From Liolophura sinensis (Eukaryota; Mollusca; Polyplacophora; Chitonida; Chitonidae), in the NCBI RefSeq assembly GCF_032854445.1, contig NC_088295.1, positions 42,645,385-42,709,384 on the forward strand: 64,000 nucleotides of DNA, in the 5' to 3' direction. The notes beneath the pieces are model-generated. The model saw only the letters and a program-made list of their open reading frames with translations, was not told the origin of the DNA and did not search any database. A program made the translations under genes and the position numbers. The first letter of the stretch is position 1, and each line of letters begins with the position of its first letter. This document shows positions 39,219-52,285 of the stretch, in pieces.

Positions 39219-39740
39219 GTAAACTTTTTCTGATCTTGATAGTGTAATTACCATAATTATGTTTAAGTCTTACCCTGTAACTGTGCCACTGCTCCATTTT
39301 TTTTTGGCCTTCACAGAATCGCATTGTAACGTTCTCAGTAATAGTAACACTGAAAGGTTTAGTATTTTCTTTCTTGTTTTTGGTCTTTTTTGCTGTTACT
39401 CAGCGTAAACTTTTTCTGATTTTGATGGTGTAATTGCTATAATTATGTTTAAGTTTTACCCTGTAACTGTGCCACTGCTCCATTTTTTTTGGCCTTCAAG
39501 GATCGCATTGCAACATTCTCAGTAATAGTAACACTGAAAGGTTTAGTATTTTCTTTCTTGTTTTTGGTCTTTTTTGCTGTTACTCAGTGTAAACTTTTTC
39601 TGATTTTGATAGTGTAATTACCATATTTATTTTAAAGTCACACTGATTATTACTTTGCCACACTTTAATTTTTCAGTCTCCACAGAATTGTTTCTCTGTC
39701 ATAGTAATATTGAAACATTTTACAATATTTTTCTCTCATA
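39219..39740. repeat. Tandem repeat, about 185-bp unit, nearly three copies
   Basis: GTAAACTTTTTCTGAT starts at 39219, 39405 and 39589. The first two copies are nearly identical for their full length (CTGTAACTGTGCCACTGCTC; AGTAATAGTAACACTGAAAG). The third is diverged and fades by about 39740. Confidence 0.92.
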
Positions 39741-42700
39741 TTTTCATTATTATTTTTTTCTTGTCGAGTGGCCTTGTCACATTGTACTTTTGGAATTCAC
39801 ATTTGTATAAATTTATGCTTTTCACATTTGTTTTCTCACCTGCATTAATTAGAGATGCACATTAATATAGCCACATGGTGACAGGGTGCTGTGAATGACA
39901 CGGCTTCCTCTGTCAGGACGACCTGACTGACATATTAACTCAAAAATCTGGACAGAATCTCCTCAGGGAGCAGTAGCAGGGCAGTGATAAGATGACCTAA
40001 ACCTCCCTCCATCTGTCTCTGGACAGGGTGACCTCTTAGCTATATGGCACCTTGTCCCACCCGATGCTACCCAAACCTTCCCTTCCTCAGCCTATAGACT
40101 TTCTTTCTGACTGCCATTTTAAGATGTTGTAGTCAATTCTATATGTCATGTCATGGTTTTGATATTTGATGCTAACAATAAATTATAGTATAATTTATTT
40201 GTTTGATTGTTATTTGGGTTGTTTTTTTTTTTTGTAAGTCCTTCTCTGAATTTTCTGTTCAGACTATGGTAGTCTGATTTATGGGTGGAAAAATCCCATG
40301 GTTCCAAGGAAAAAACCACTGTAACCACCATAAAATATGGTAAAGTTTGCTTGTGCAGGGAACTTATTAAAATCACGGTGCTATGTACGGACTACTGTGT
40401 GTCTGGCAGTGTCTTACTGCGCCGATCATACTATTAAATACTTTGTAACGTCTGTAACGTCTTCCATTATGTACATGTATTTAAATTCTTAATCAGCAGA
40501 TTTTATCAAGGGATAACCTTCTCCCTGTCGCTCACCCCTACCCCACGTCATCTGATCACTTGTCCTTTATGGCTGCTTTCCCTCTTCACTTCATCAGTGA
40601 AATATTCGGTACCGTCCTTAATGTCTTGTAATGTTCCGTACAGTTTACGGACAGATTTAAAATGTTGTGACATGACAGCATATGAATGATGGGAGTCAGG
40701 GCACTGCCTTTTGTCCCTCTCAGACTACGCCAGCCATGGCCAGGATTATCTCTAATCTTATGTAATTGGCATGCATTGGCAAGCTTGAAGCTATTTTTCA
40801 CAAATGACAGGCTGACAAGAAAAAGGAATTAATATTTCATTAATTTAGGCATCCTGAATACAAAGTGCTTGGAGGCCGCTTGACTCAGGCTTACTCACAA
40901 ACATTTGCTCGCTCATTTCACTGGACATTTCTGACTGCAACAAACAGGAGTTCTGACAGTTGTTAAGAGCCCTTGGTGGCTGCCCGGTCAGAAGTGAGCA
41001 AATGTAAACAATGGAGGGCATAGAATGAAAGTTATGAGTTCAAATCTGAATCGGGAAAAGCATTTAATTTTATTCACAATTTTCTAGAGGGCGGCAAATT
41101 TTTCACATATGTTTCTACTCTATATTTGTGTTTGTTTGTTTATTGCAAACAAGTTCTTGATTTACTTTTGGTTTGAACATTAACAATTGCTGTCATCACA
41201 TTGTTTTTTTCTTGTTGATGTACTGATGAAAGACACATATTCTATGCCTTAAAGTGAAACGCATCTGTTTTTCAACTTTGGCATTATAGCTGTACTTGAA
41301 ATACAGTATGTTTTGTAAAGATTATAATTGAAATATTTAGTATTTGAGAGTTTTATATTTCCTCAATAAAATTATATGAGCACAATCCTTTTCCTTTATT
41401 CAGTGTAATTGTTCTGTGTAATCACATCTTAACATTTAGCTTTGGTCAGAATGGGTGGAGTTTATGTTTCTCTTGTTGAGAACATTCACAATTTGAATAT
41501 TGGCGGAGTTTTGTTTTTCATTTTCATGTTATCGATTTACTTATTTATTAATGACTAAATTAATTTATTTTTCTTAAAAGCATATAAAAATAATCCTTGT
41601 ACACATTCATTGTTACTGCTCTTTGACTGTTTACCGCACACACTTGTTCATCTTGTGGTAGTGGGTGTGGGTAGAGTGGTCAGCCAGTTTGTTTACACCC
41701 TCTATGTCCACTGTGTATGCATGCCTCCTGGCTAGTGTGGCCAAACTGGGGTTAACCACTGACCACTGAGTGTTGGTCAGCAGGAGTCCATAGCGTGTGT
41801 ACATGTCCTCACTGACGACATTCGCAGGACAACACCTGGACCACAACAATGTCAATGTTTTACCTGAAATTAGGGTTCCCCAAACTTGATCTTAACAATA
41901 AATGCTTCAAGGTATAAAGAAACACCTTTTACATGCAAATATGGTGCAGAGTACAGCAAATCACCTGTAAATGACTTAATTAAATTTTCCAACCCCCATT
42001 CTGTATGAACAGTGATAGAAGGGCACTTAGTCAGTGAAAAAGAGAGCAACACTGTATGTGTCAATTACTTGCTCTTTATCACATAAAATGTTATAATAAT
42101 TTTGTACAGCAAGGTGATTACATAATTGATAAAAAATTCAAAGAAATTATAAGCCATTTAATGTAATTCTGTGTTGAAGATTAAGATGGATCTTTTGGGA
42201 TGCCCAATATTATCATGTTTATAGCTCAAATGGATTTGAGTATTGAACTCAAATATATATATTTTTTTCAGAATAAACCATATGACAATGTGTAAATGTT
42301 TCGAAAATAGGCTTAGTTTGTAATAAATGAAAGAATAGATGATATTTGTAATAATAACTAATTTGTCTTTATTTAATATTTATACATTAAAAAAAAGGAA
42401 CAATGGAAGTTTGACAAGTATTTTTGTTGCATAAAACTTTGTTACGCAATTAACAATCTGGCATGAAGATGTTGCAACTTACATGTTATCCTCAAACAAC
42501 TTGTATTATTAACAGTAAATTGTGTAGACAGGGGAGTAGTTATGTGTACAGATGTGTAGATATCATAAGACACAGTTACGACCTTGGTATTACCAGCTGC
42601 ACTTCAACATCATGCCTTAAGGCAGTAATGTATATATGTGGTAACTTTTGCCCCTTTATAAGGATAACTGGTAAATCACACAAGAAATTCCGTACACTAT

Positions 42701-43880
42701 TCCTGGATTTATGTATACTTATTTTACACCAGCCGTTGTTTTCATATATTTTGAGGAATGACCTTGCCGTTGGCAGCTACGTACCAAGCATCATATCCTA
42801 AGTGAGCAGCTTTATTACGGACTAACTGATTGAGGTGTGAAGTGGACAAAATCCCTCCACAGCCTCTTCACACAGTCTTTACATGCCGGGTGGAAAAGTA
42901 ACGGTATTTTGTTAAACCCTGGGATCATGGGCCAATGGGTTAATCCATCAGCCTCTGTCTGAGGACGTTGACTTACACCTGTCTCTGATGTCCACGTGGA
43001 CTGGACATTATCCGCGTAGCTATCCCCGGCACCTCTGTGTATAGAAGGTTACACGTCTGTGTCAGTAAGCACAGACCAGAACACTAATGTGACTAATGCA
43101 GGTATTTATCTTAAGCTAGTTGTGATAGGCTTCTCAGGTAATTCCTCGGATTCCCAACAGCTTTTCAAAGTACATGTAGGTATAGAGTTCAGTTGAGTGA
43201 CTTGCAGTCATTTGTTACAGAAATGACACAATGCTTTTATGTTGTAAATGTGATTTGCATTTATTCTAAACTTTTACACTTTCCTTAGCTTAAATAATCT
43301 GCAGAGCAAATAAAGTGTTTCTGGAAATCATCACTTCACTTATAATAGCTGGAAATTTGACAAGGTACAAAGAAAGTAGCAATAAAAATGTGAAACATAT
43401 TAACTATTTTAGTTCCATTATTGATTTAGAAATGTTTAGTGCAAAAAAGTGGAGGAAACTGTGGAAGATAAGTGATGTAATCATCACTAATACAATATTA
43501 AATGTTGGATTTGCTCCACCAGGGCATAAATTAAGTGACAGCATCACATGATGAGATGATATCTCGAAAACTTGAAAATCGTGTCTGATACAAATAAAAA
43601 TGTATCATATTAAACTTGTGAATATTGTCAGCTTTTTGCAATGCAAATTGTTATTCTCATTACTCCTGAAACTTCAAAGTGAATACCGGTAGTTATTATG
43701 TACATGTAGACAGTGGAAATTGTTCTTGTATTGTTTACAGCTTTATAGGATGATGTCTGAGAGAATATATCAATCTGTCTTATATTGAATCTCACTTGTT
43801 TGTTCCCTGAAACCTTTCCAGAATTGGTTTAGCTGACATTTTTGTTTGAGAATAGTTCACTCACTGGAGCTCAGAAAATA

Positions 43881-44463
43881 CTGTTTACTTCAGTTTAACA
43901 TCACATTCCTGAAATTATTGTTTACTTTAGCTTAACATCATATTCATGAAATTGTTTTACATCATTTTAACATCACATTCCTGAAATTGTTTACTTCAGT
44001 TTAACATCACTCCTGAAAGTGTTTAATTCAGTTTAACATCACATTCCTGAAATTGTTTACTTTAGTTTAACGTCATATTCCTGAAATTGTTTACTTCAGT
44101 TTAACATCATATTCCTGAAATTGTTTACTTCATTTCAACATCACATTCCTGAAATTGTTTACTTCAGTTTATCATCACATTCCTGGATTTGTTTACTTCA
44201 GTTTGACATCACATTCCTGAAATTGTTGACTTCAGTTTAACATCATATTCCTGAAATTGTTTACTTCATTTCAACATCACATCCCTGAAATTGTTTACTT
44301 CATTTCAACATTACATTCCAGAAATTATTGTTTACTTCAGTTTAACATCACATTCCTGAAATTGTTTACTTCAGTTTAACATCACATTCCTGAAATTGTT
44401 TACTTCAGTTTAACATCACATTCCTGAAATTGTTTACTTCAGTTTAACATCACATTCCTGATA
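43881..44463. repeat. Minisatellite, 34-bp unit (about 17 copies)
   Basis: Units of TTTACTTCAGTTTAACATCA plus CATTCCTGAAATTG repeat, for example TTTAACATC at 44341, 44375 and 44409. The right end is the most homogeneous. Confidence 0.93.
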
Positions 44464-45028
44464 TTACATGTATTATCTACTTCTATCTATTTTGTGACCT
44501 GGTCACAATCCAGAAGTTATAGAAAGCTGAGTGTATAAAATTGGTAACATTAACCATCTGCATTATTGATGACTTAATGTGGATTCTCTAAGACATTCGT
44601 CCTATGCAATTCCTGCTGTAGATCCTAAATTATGTTTATGATCAGCCAGGAAGCGGTGTCCTGCTGAAAGCCGTCTGTCCTCTCAGCTGGAAAGACACAG
44701 AAGATCAAGTAGATAGTCCAGATAACTGGGGAGTCACTTCCATGCACACCGATGGTTTGAGGTGAGAGGGTGCAGTCATCAGTGGACCACACGTATAGAA
44801 ATTAGGGTAACGGTGTATTAAGGTTGTCCCATTATGAATAGGGAGGGCGCCCATGAAACCACAACCCTAAAAAACAGCCATCAATTGTTCAAAACTGTTC
44901 TGAGATATTAGCAAGGTATTACATTCAGTATCGACTGATGTTCCTTAATTTGTGCATTAAACTATTAAATAGGTAACCCCGAGAACTTTAACAAGAAATT
45001 GAGGAGATAAGGGCAGTGTGCAGGTTGT

Positions 45029-45281
45029 GTTTGTGTGTGTGTGTGTGTGGTGGGGGGGGTTAGAGTGCTTTCATGAAGAAAATAGAATATCATTATTAGA
45101 TTGAGACCAGTAATGTCATTCCAAACTTGCTTAACTTTTAAACAGTCTGCCAGTTCGGCCTAAACCAAAGGAAAACATGGAGGGGAAATGGGAAGGTGTG
45201 TGTGTTAGTGAGGGTGAAGGAATGGGGGCGGGGGGGGGGGGGGGCTGTATGCTTTCATGAAGAAAATAGAATGTCATTATT
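45029..45281. repeat. GT/G tracts and a 31-base direct duplication
   Basis: A GT run and G run lie at 45029-45059, and a second long G run at 45224-45244. After each comes GCTTTCATGAAGAAAATAGA continuing AATRTCATTATT (45067-45097 and 45251-45281). This suggests duplication of a segment of about 185 bases, or slippage between the G tracts. Confidence 0.8.
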
Positions 45282-46864
45282 GACTTGTTTCATCAGTACA
45301 CTATGGTCACCTGGAGAGGCTATTGTGTGGTTGTACTGCCTGACCCTTAGTTGTGTACTACAGCTTGGCCTGTAGTATATGCAACACTAGGCCATTCTGA
45401 ATACCTCCCCTAGGCTATAAAACCCAACCTGGGTAACCCTGGAGGCCTCAGGAAGTCGCTTGTGGTCGCTTGTTTGTTAGCAAGTTTTTGTGATCAGTTT
45501 GTAAAGGTTACTGACACTAATACATTAGGAATTACATGGGCATTCGGGAGCGACTTCACTCGGAACAGAGACAGTAACTGTCCAATCTGTTCGCTGCATG
45601 TCTTAACCTGATTACATATTCATGGGTTAAAGTATCATGACAAAAGAAACTCCTTGTTTTTCCAATCTCAAGCTGAGATAATTGGCCTGCTTTCATTACT
45701 AGTTCTGCTGCACTGCCTCGTCAAACTGGATTTGCTGCGTCATTGAATCGTGAAATACCGCATGTCTGATTTCAGTGCATTAGTCAAGATTTATCCCCAT
45801 ACTTGTTTTGCTCATGGCATAGTTTTTTTGTTTAATTGTCAGAGGTTTTATTCCAAAGCTGCAGTTTTAATCAGTCACTGACTTTTGTTAGATATATTGT
45901 AACAAAGTAACATGTGGTGTACACTGATAATTGTTTGTTTTGCAAGGAATTAAGTGCTTTAGATTGAGCTAGTTTAGTTATGTTTTGTTTTAATCAATTT
46001 ACTCAGCAAAAAATTGTCTTTCAAATTTTTGCTTGCATTTTGAATTAAATTTAAAGCAGCAAAACATTTGCAAATGCATGTAAGTGTAAATGTTTCATGT
46101 AACTGTTAATTTTATGACCTTTTTTAGTACACCTTACAAAGTAAGGAGAGGTATTGTGAGAGGGAGATCAGATGTATCAGTGATGGTGTCGGTGTCCAGT
46201 TTGGTTACAGTTTTTGGCCAATCTTAGGGTTGCAGTAGCCACCCATAGTATACATATAGCCAATCATCGGTAGCGATTTGCATATCAAAGACCAAGGACG
46301 TTTTTTTACCTCATGGTTCAATATTTTGTTCAGCTATTCATAGGGTTGCAATTGCCTTCCATAGTACATGGATTGCCAAATGCAGTTCTTGATTTGTATA
46401 TCAAGGACTTCTGTGTTAAAGTCGTGCACTAACTCACCACAGTGTCTTTTACCACCACAGTGATTTACAACGCCATAACATATGGAGTCACTGTTCTGTA
46501 ATCCTTACTCGTGAAATAAGTATAATAATGGTTGTAATAAGTGATATGATATTCATACTTTATAAGTGGTTTGCTCTCCACTTGGTTTACCTTCATATGA
46601 TGATTTTGAACTCACTTAATTAAACCATGAGGAATTATCAATAAATTACGTTAAACATTACAGTTTATTTCTACAGCTTGCCAATCTTCACTTTTCCATT
46701 GTTGTACTATTTATTTATCTGTGTATATACACATAGTACGGCATTTATTTTCACTTAGATTACAGCTTTCATGCTTATAGTTAGTCAAAAAACACCAAAT
46801 CTTATGTCTCTGGTATTCCCGGTCTGGAGAGAGTTAAATTTTAAAATGGGTATTGGATCAACAC

Positions 46865-47132
46865 TGAGCGGTTGAGGCAATTGTCTCTTGGACTTTTTAG
46901 TTACTTGTACTCACAAGATATGGGGTTGAATTCCAGCCTTGGACATGGAGACAAGAAATCCATGGATTCCCCATTCTCACTATTTGTGGTGACGAAGATG
47001 ACAGAAAGCCGTTGTTATTGGTGCCATCTAATGTTATGTTCTAAATTTACAAACATTAATGGTTTACTCTGGAATCGGTGAACAATTCTTGAGTAATGTG
47101 TGAAACAAGATTCAAATAAATTAATAAATAGA
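46865..47132 (+). mobile_element. Probable diverged tRNA-derived SINE
   Basis: The head GAGCGGTTGAGGCAATTGTC looks like a tRNA box A region and GGGGTTGAATTCCAGC resembles box B. The 3' end TTCTTGAGTAATGTGTGAAA, followed by AAATTAATAAATA, matches the tail of the other SINEs here. No clean target-site duplication is seen. Confidence 0.5.
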
Positions 47133-47735
47133 TTTAAACTGTTCAATGGCTGAGGTCTTAACCTTGGTCAAGGTGTAGTGGTCTAGAATGTCCACGGTCA
47201 GTAAGGACTTTAACAAATTGTCATGATTACTCTCATTTAAGAAGTGCCTGACCAAGTTAGTGGTGAAAGAGTGTAGACTGACCACATCATTGGTTAAATC
47301 CAAATTTCTGAACCGGTGCAGAGTTTTTACAGGTGGTCTTTAGGAATGTACCGGTCAACCACAAACCATATTATGTTGTATTACTGGTCACATTTGATAA
47401 ACGCAGTATTAACAACCTTGTTAGCATGATTTTGATCTGTGCTCTAGAAAAATTTCTGGACTTTTAATGACTTGATCAGAAAGAAGTGATATTAACATTT
47501 GAGATATTTCAGCCAGTACCAATTGTCTATATTTTGAAACTTAAGTATTTCTTTAAGTGTTCATACATACATGTGTATGAAATTGCTATAGAAAACAGAA
47601 AAACGGTATATTTTTGGGTTTTGATTAATGTGGTGCTTACTTGTAATGCGTGTAATTATGTGGTGATGAAATACCGGTACATGGGGGGATTTATGAATAA
47701 ATCTCAGATGTTGGACTTGATCTGGGAAGACATCT

Positions 47736-48027
47736 GGTGGCCCATATTTATCCCAAGCATGGTGGTTGAAATATATCCCAAGCATTGTGGTTTAAATATA
47801 TCCCAAGTATGGTGGTTCAGATATATCCCAAGTATGGTGGCTCATACATGTATTTGTCCCAAGCATCACGGTGGCTCATATTTATCCTAAAGGGGATGGT
47901 TCATATTTATCGCAATTGTGGTGGTTCATATTTATGCCAGGTACAGTGGATCATTTTTTCTCCATGTATAATGGCTTATATTTTTTCCAAATATGGTGGC
48001 TCATATTTATTTCAGGTATCATGGTGA
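47736..48027. repeat. Minisatellite, 25-bp unit becoming irregular
   Basis: GTGGTT- and TATCCCAAG-type units recur at 25-base steps (TGG at 47763, 47788, 47813, 47838), then at wider steps with CATATTTAT. Open frames rich in IYPK and VWW words on the plus strand are artefacts. Confidence 0.85.
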
Positions 48028-48051
48028 CTCAAATCATGGCAAAGATGCCTG

Positions 48052-48087
48052 TTTTATTTTTTTTGTTTTTATTTTTTTTTTTTTTTT
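48052..48087. repeat. T-rich tract
   Basis: A run of T with a few interruptions, following the 25-bp array. Confidence 0.9.
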
Positions 48088-48536
48088 GAGGTACTGACAA
48101 AGGTCAGTGTTATGTTACATGAGTAGAGTGGGGTTTAATACAAACCACAACTGTAGTCTGTGGATGTTGTGTAGACACTGTGATTTGTGAGCCTGTCATG
48201 GCCTTACTTAACTATAGTGTCTATCTGTGACCAATGACCCTCCATCATCTCAGGGAAACCACTTGACTAACAAAACCACGCACTGCATAACCTTTATCAT
48301 TATTCAGGAAACCGCAGTGCCCATTTAATTTAGATCACTGTCACTTGCTCTTTGTGAGGGAAACAATTTTTATAATTTCAGTGTACTGCAGTTTTTGGAA
48401 CCACAGTGTCCATAAAACAGCAGTGACCTTATGAGTAACAAGACTGTCTTCTTCCTGATACAGCAACATACATGTGCCACTGACATTTATGACACTGTAA
48501 AATCATACTATGTGTACAACATTTATGGACAACCTT

Positions 48537-49080
48537 TGTTGTGGTTTGTGACACAATACCACCTACTAATACTAACTAAATACTACACCTACTAAACGTT
48601 CATGGGGCTTTGTTTTGCTTTGTGACACCACAACACCAAGTAATACACCACTGAACTTGATCACAAGATGGAAAATCACACTGTCTGCAACATTCATTGA
48701 GGTTTGTTTTGCTTTGTGACAGCACAGCACCAAGTAATACACCACTGAACTTGATCATAAGCTGGAAAATCGCACTGTCTATGCAACATTCATGGGCCAT
48801 TGTTGTGGTTTGTGACACCCCTTCACCAATTAATACACCACTGAACTTGATCACAAGCTGGAAAATCGCACTGTCTATGCAACATTCATGGGCCTTTGTT
48901 GTGGTTTGTGACAGCACAACACCAAGTAATACAGCACAGAACTTGATCATAAGCTGGAAAATCGTTGTCTATAAGCTGTCTATACAACATTCATGACAGC
49001 ACAGCACCATGTAATACAACACTTAACTTGATCACAAGCTGGAACGTCAAACTGTTGACCTGTACAACACTTGCAGACCT
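48537..49080. repeat. Tandem repeat of about 95 bp carrying RUNX-type words
   Basis: AATCRCACTGTCT markers lie at about 48674, 48768 and 48864, spaced 94-96 bases, with further diverged units on both sides. TTGTGGTTTGTGAC, which includes the RUNX word TGTGGTTT, occurs at 48540, 48804 and 48900. In other units it has changed to TTTTGCTTTGTGAC. Overlapping frames on both strands come from the repeat. Confidence 0.88.
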
Positions 49081-50099
49081 TTTATCGTGGTACTACAACG
49101 CCTTCCTACTCACCACTGACAGTCAGAGGCTGTAAAATCACACTGTCTTTACTTCATCCACAGACCTTTGTTGTGTGCTATGCCACTGTATAATTACAGT
49201 TTGAAAATCCATAGTGCTCATGGGACAACATATAATTTAGTTTGGGTTTAGAAGCACAGCCATTGTCTGTATAAGTACATATATTTACTTGTGGATGGCA
49301 ATGTATGGCTTACCACTGACCTTTATCTGACAAGTGATAAGTCTGCGTTATCGGTGTGGCTATGACATTGTCAATAGCCTACACCTGTGCTGGTTTTCAT
49401 AAATCAGTATTAGATGTAAAACTGTTCTAATTGATGCAGAGAAGCTGAGACAAGAAAACATTTATTGGCGCTCTCTTGGGAGTGCCACAGACGTGTTCAG
49501 CCAATCAGTTTGTACCTGTAAATTTTAATGGCTATGTAATCTCTCAACGGTGTCATCTTGTGGAAGATAATGGAAAACATATTAGGCCCAGAAATGTATT
49601 TTTTGCTGTGTGATAAGAGCTATTTGTCATGGTGTGTGATAAGACTTCAGGGAATTTTGGTTTAAGCTTCATCAGTGGTAAATTAGTGTGTGGGATTGGA
49701 TCAGTCTATCAATTGTGCGTGGAAATGATCAGAATTTTTAACATGTTTGATCTTCTGTTTTAACCCTAATGTTTTTGTTGGAGGAAAAGGATAGAGGGGA
49801 GGATGATACGCTTTATCATCAGCAACACCAGCAGGTAATAAGCCATAAGCAATATGTGGACATGGGTCGAAATTAACTTCATTAAAGTATCAGTGGCCAA
49901 TAAAACCAGTGCTCTTTGAGATCTACTTGTCCTGATACTCAGTTTTGGCCTTCACTTAAATAAAGGAAAATGTGATCAAACTGTTGTGGGATTCATTTTC
50001 TTCTGTATGCATAAAACCTCTGGAAGAATCCATATTTTTAGATGATTTTTATGAATTAATATAGATATTTTCAGTGGTATATTAACTGGTACAGTTTTT

Positions 50100-50545
50100 G
50101 CTTTCATAGACACTGCAGAGCTTAATTGATTAACTCCATGGCCGACCAAAATTTGGCTGCAATCATTCCAGAATAAAGACGAGTCGCATTGAGAGGCAGT
50201 GTGTGGATGCCAGAGCAGACTCTGAGAGTTGTGGGGAATTCTGGAATTATCACTTTGTTAATAATTGATAAGGTTACGTCTTGGCCTCCGCCTCTGTAAG
50301 CCGTTTATTTATACTATGCGTCCTTGCATTAAGATGGCTGCCAACCTTTCCTTCAAGGACACTCGTGCCCACATCATTGTGTGGAAGCTTAATGTATTCC
50401 TCAGTTTAGGCCCACCTACTCTTGTGGTACGGCGAAACCCATAAATGATCAGTGCCACTGAGGTTGGTAATTTAAACTGAGCGAGACAAAAATGACAACA
50501 CCTGGGTAACTTTTACGACCTCTCAGGTGATTTCACTCAAAGGCC
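50100..50545. promoter_or_regulatory. Candidate conserved non-coding island
   Basis: A high-complexity block with TTAATTGATTAA, TTAATAATTGATAAGG and AAGATGGCTGCCA (a YY1-like word), and no credible ORF. It differs in texture from the repeats around it. Conservation is untested. Confidence 0.25.
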
Positions 50546-50949
50546 AACAAAAAATCAATCTGGAACCAGAAATAAAAAAGAGATAATTTTTATTAGTTGT
50601 GTTTTTTAATCCACTTATGCATATGTAACTGTCAATATTTCATGTTATTTTTCCACACTCCACATTACCAGTGTCTCCATATTCCAGGGTTATCTCCACT
50701 GCCTTGAATCCTCCTTGTTCCATGTGATCTTTACCATGAATATTCCATATTGCTCATTTATCAAAATTCCAAGTAGTCTTTTGCATATTCAGTGATGTAA
50801 TTCTTTTAATTTATGTCTATTTATGTTTATCAAAGCATCTCAGGTCTACATCTCTCTCCTGAGCATATTCCTGATCACTGGCACATGGCGTGATCATATC
50901 CATACATGTTGATGTACAATGTGTACCAGCATAACCATACATACTAGTC

Positions 50950-51200
50950 ATACCGAAGTAGCACTCATTTCATATCACCGCTGAGTTGGTCTAATTGAAG
51001 TCAGGAGACCTGGGAACAAACCCAAGATGGTGCTTGGTAAAAAATGGTGCTTGTTGCTGGATAGCTTGGTACTCAGCACTTAGAGGCTAGGGCAAGGAAA
51101 ACAGGACCTGTTGGCATGGTGTCAGTACAATGTGACTGGGTTGTGTGTCATGTCTGGTGTCTTATTTCACCTTCTCCCAAATTTTATGTCACCTCTTTGC
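50950..51200 (+). mobile_element. Truncated SINE related to the 52.4-kb and 60.1-kb elements
   Basis: CCTGTTGGCATGGTGTCAGT, then ACAATGTGACTGGGTTGTGT and TGTCTGGTGTCTTA, parallel the central domain of the SINEs at 52400 and 60066 (GTTGACCCGTATCAGTATAA, GGGCGGGGCGGCTTAC, CTTCGGTAAG). The 3' end is missing or replaced. Confidence 0.55.
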
Positions 51201-51327
51201 ACTCTGTCTCCATATGCCACATTCTTTCACGGTCTCTGTCATCTTACATGGTAATGAAATTCAACTCAATTCAATTCAATTCAACCTTGCAACAATATGT
51301 CATACCCTTTGAGCTTTGCCAGCAGTT

Positions 51328-51594
51328 GAAGGTCTCCTATTGTGTTTGTACCTGGTGATTGAATGAATGAATGATTATGGCTTTACGCCACATCGGCAAT
51401 ATTTCAGCCATATTGTGGCGAACCTGGTGATTGAAGGTCTCCTATTGCGTTTGTACCTGGAGTCTCCTAATGTGTTTGTACCTGGTGATTGAAGGTCTCC
51501 TATTGTGTTTGTACCTGGAGATTGAAGGTCTCCTGTTGTGTTTGTACCTGGAGATTGAAGGTCTCCTATTGTGTTTGTACCTGGAGATTGAAGG
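51328..51594. repeat. Minisatellite, 33-bp unit, split by a small insertion
   Basis: Units GAAGGTCTCCTATTGTGTTT plus GTACCTGGAGATT repeat every 33 bases. The array is interrupted at 51364-51421 by a short SINE-like tail. Open frames in this array are artefacts. Confidence 0.9.
51364..51421 (-). mobile_element. 58-bp 5'-truncated retroposon tail with a 14-base target-site duplication
   Basis: On the minus strand it reads as ATTGCCGATGTGGCGTAAAG followed by ATCATTCATTCATTCA, a SINE/LINE-like 3' end. It is flanked by ACCTGGTGATTGAA at 51350-51363 and 51422-51435. Since the array unit would otherwise simply resume, the repeat of these 14 bases is best read as a target-site duplication. Confidence 0.7.
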
Positions 51595-51597
51595 TAA

Positions 51598-51702
51598 GTG
51601 GTTTGTGCGGTGAATGCGGTTTCCTCCACCTATAAAGAAGGCTGCCATCATACAAGTGAAAAATTCTTCAACATCTATCAATCAGTCAATCAGTCAATCA
51701 TC
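51598..51702 (+). mobile_element. SINE 3' fragment with (ATCAGTCA)n tail
   Basis: GCGGTTTCCTCCACCTATAA and GCCATCATACAAGTGAAAAA, then TTCTTCAACATCTATCAATC, resemble the 3' halves at 52790-52910 and 56068-56211, but with a different tail repeat. Confidence 0.5.
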
Positions 51703-52148
51703 TGTATAATCGATTCCACACCTTTCATTTGCCCTATTGTTTGTCATTATGGCACACACTGTCAACACGAAAACCCCAACTAATTACAAGGTATTAATAA
51801 GTGTCAGTTTTCTGTGGTATTGCTCTAGTCTAGAATCCCACACAGCAGTGTGAGTTACATGAAAAATGACTGCTCATCCCAGGATTCTGTTTTTGCTGAA
51901 AACGTTAAGCAGGAGGATATTATGTTGGTGTGATTACTGTTAGGCCCAAGCCAAACAGATGTGACTCCGTGTCTTCTTACACACATCGTCCTGGCTGATT
52001 CTAGGTACATTTGCACCTGTGTTAAGTTATGAACTGTTTGTAGGAAATGCCGGCAAATATTTTTATTATTGCTTTCAGGAAGTAGAGAACAAAATGACAG
52101 TTTTTAAGTGTGAAGTATCTTTCTGAAATAAGAAAATCATTATGTAGC

Positions 52149-52200
52149 TGTGTGTGTGTGTGTATATCTATATATACATACATATATATATACATATATG
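52149..52200. repeat. (TG)n/(TA)n microsatellite
   Basis: A TG run passes into TATA/CATA repeats. Confidence 0.9.
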
Positions 52201-52285
52201 ACTGAAAGGATGAATCTGGCAAAACTATCTATACTTAGTAAATGTTTGTACAGTATTTTGCAAATTTGCGACAGAAAACAACCAA

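Noticed and set aside
47486-48089. Overlapping plus-strand frames with IYPK and VWW repeats
   Set aside because: Derived from the 25-bp array, ending in a T tract.
48600-48996. Frames of about 100 codons on both strands
   Set aside because: Derived from the 95-bp tandem repeat; the same bases are open on both strands.
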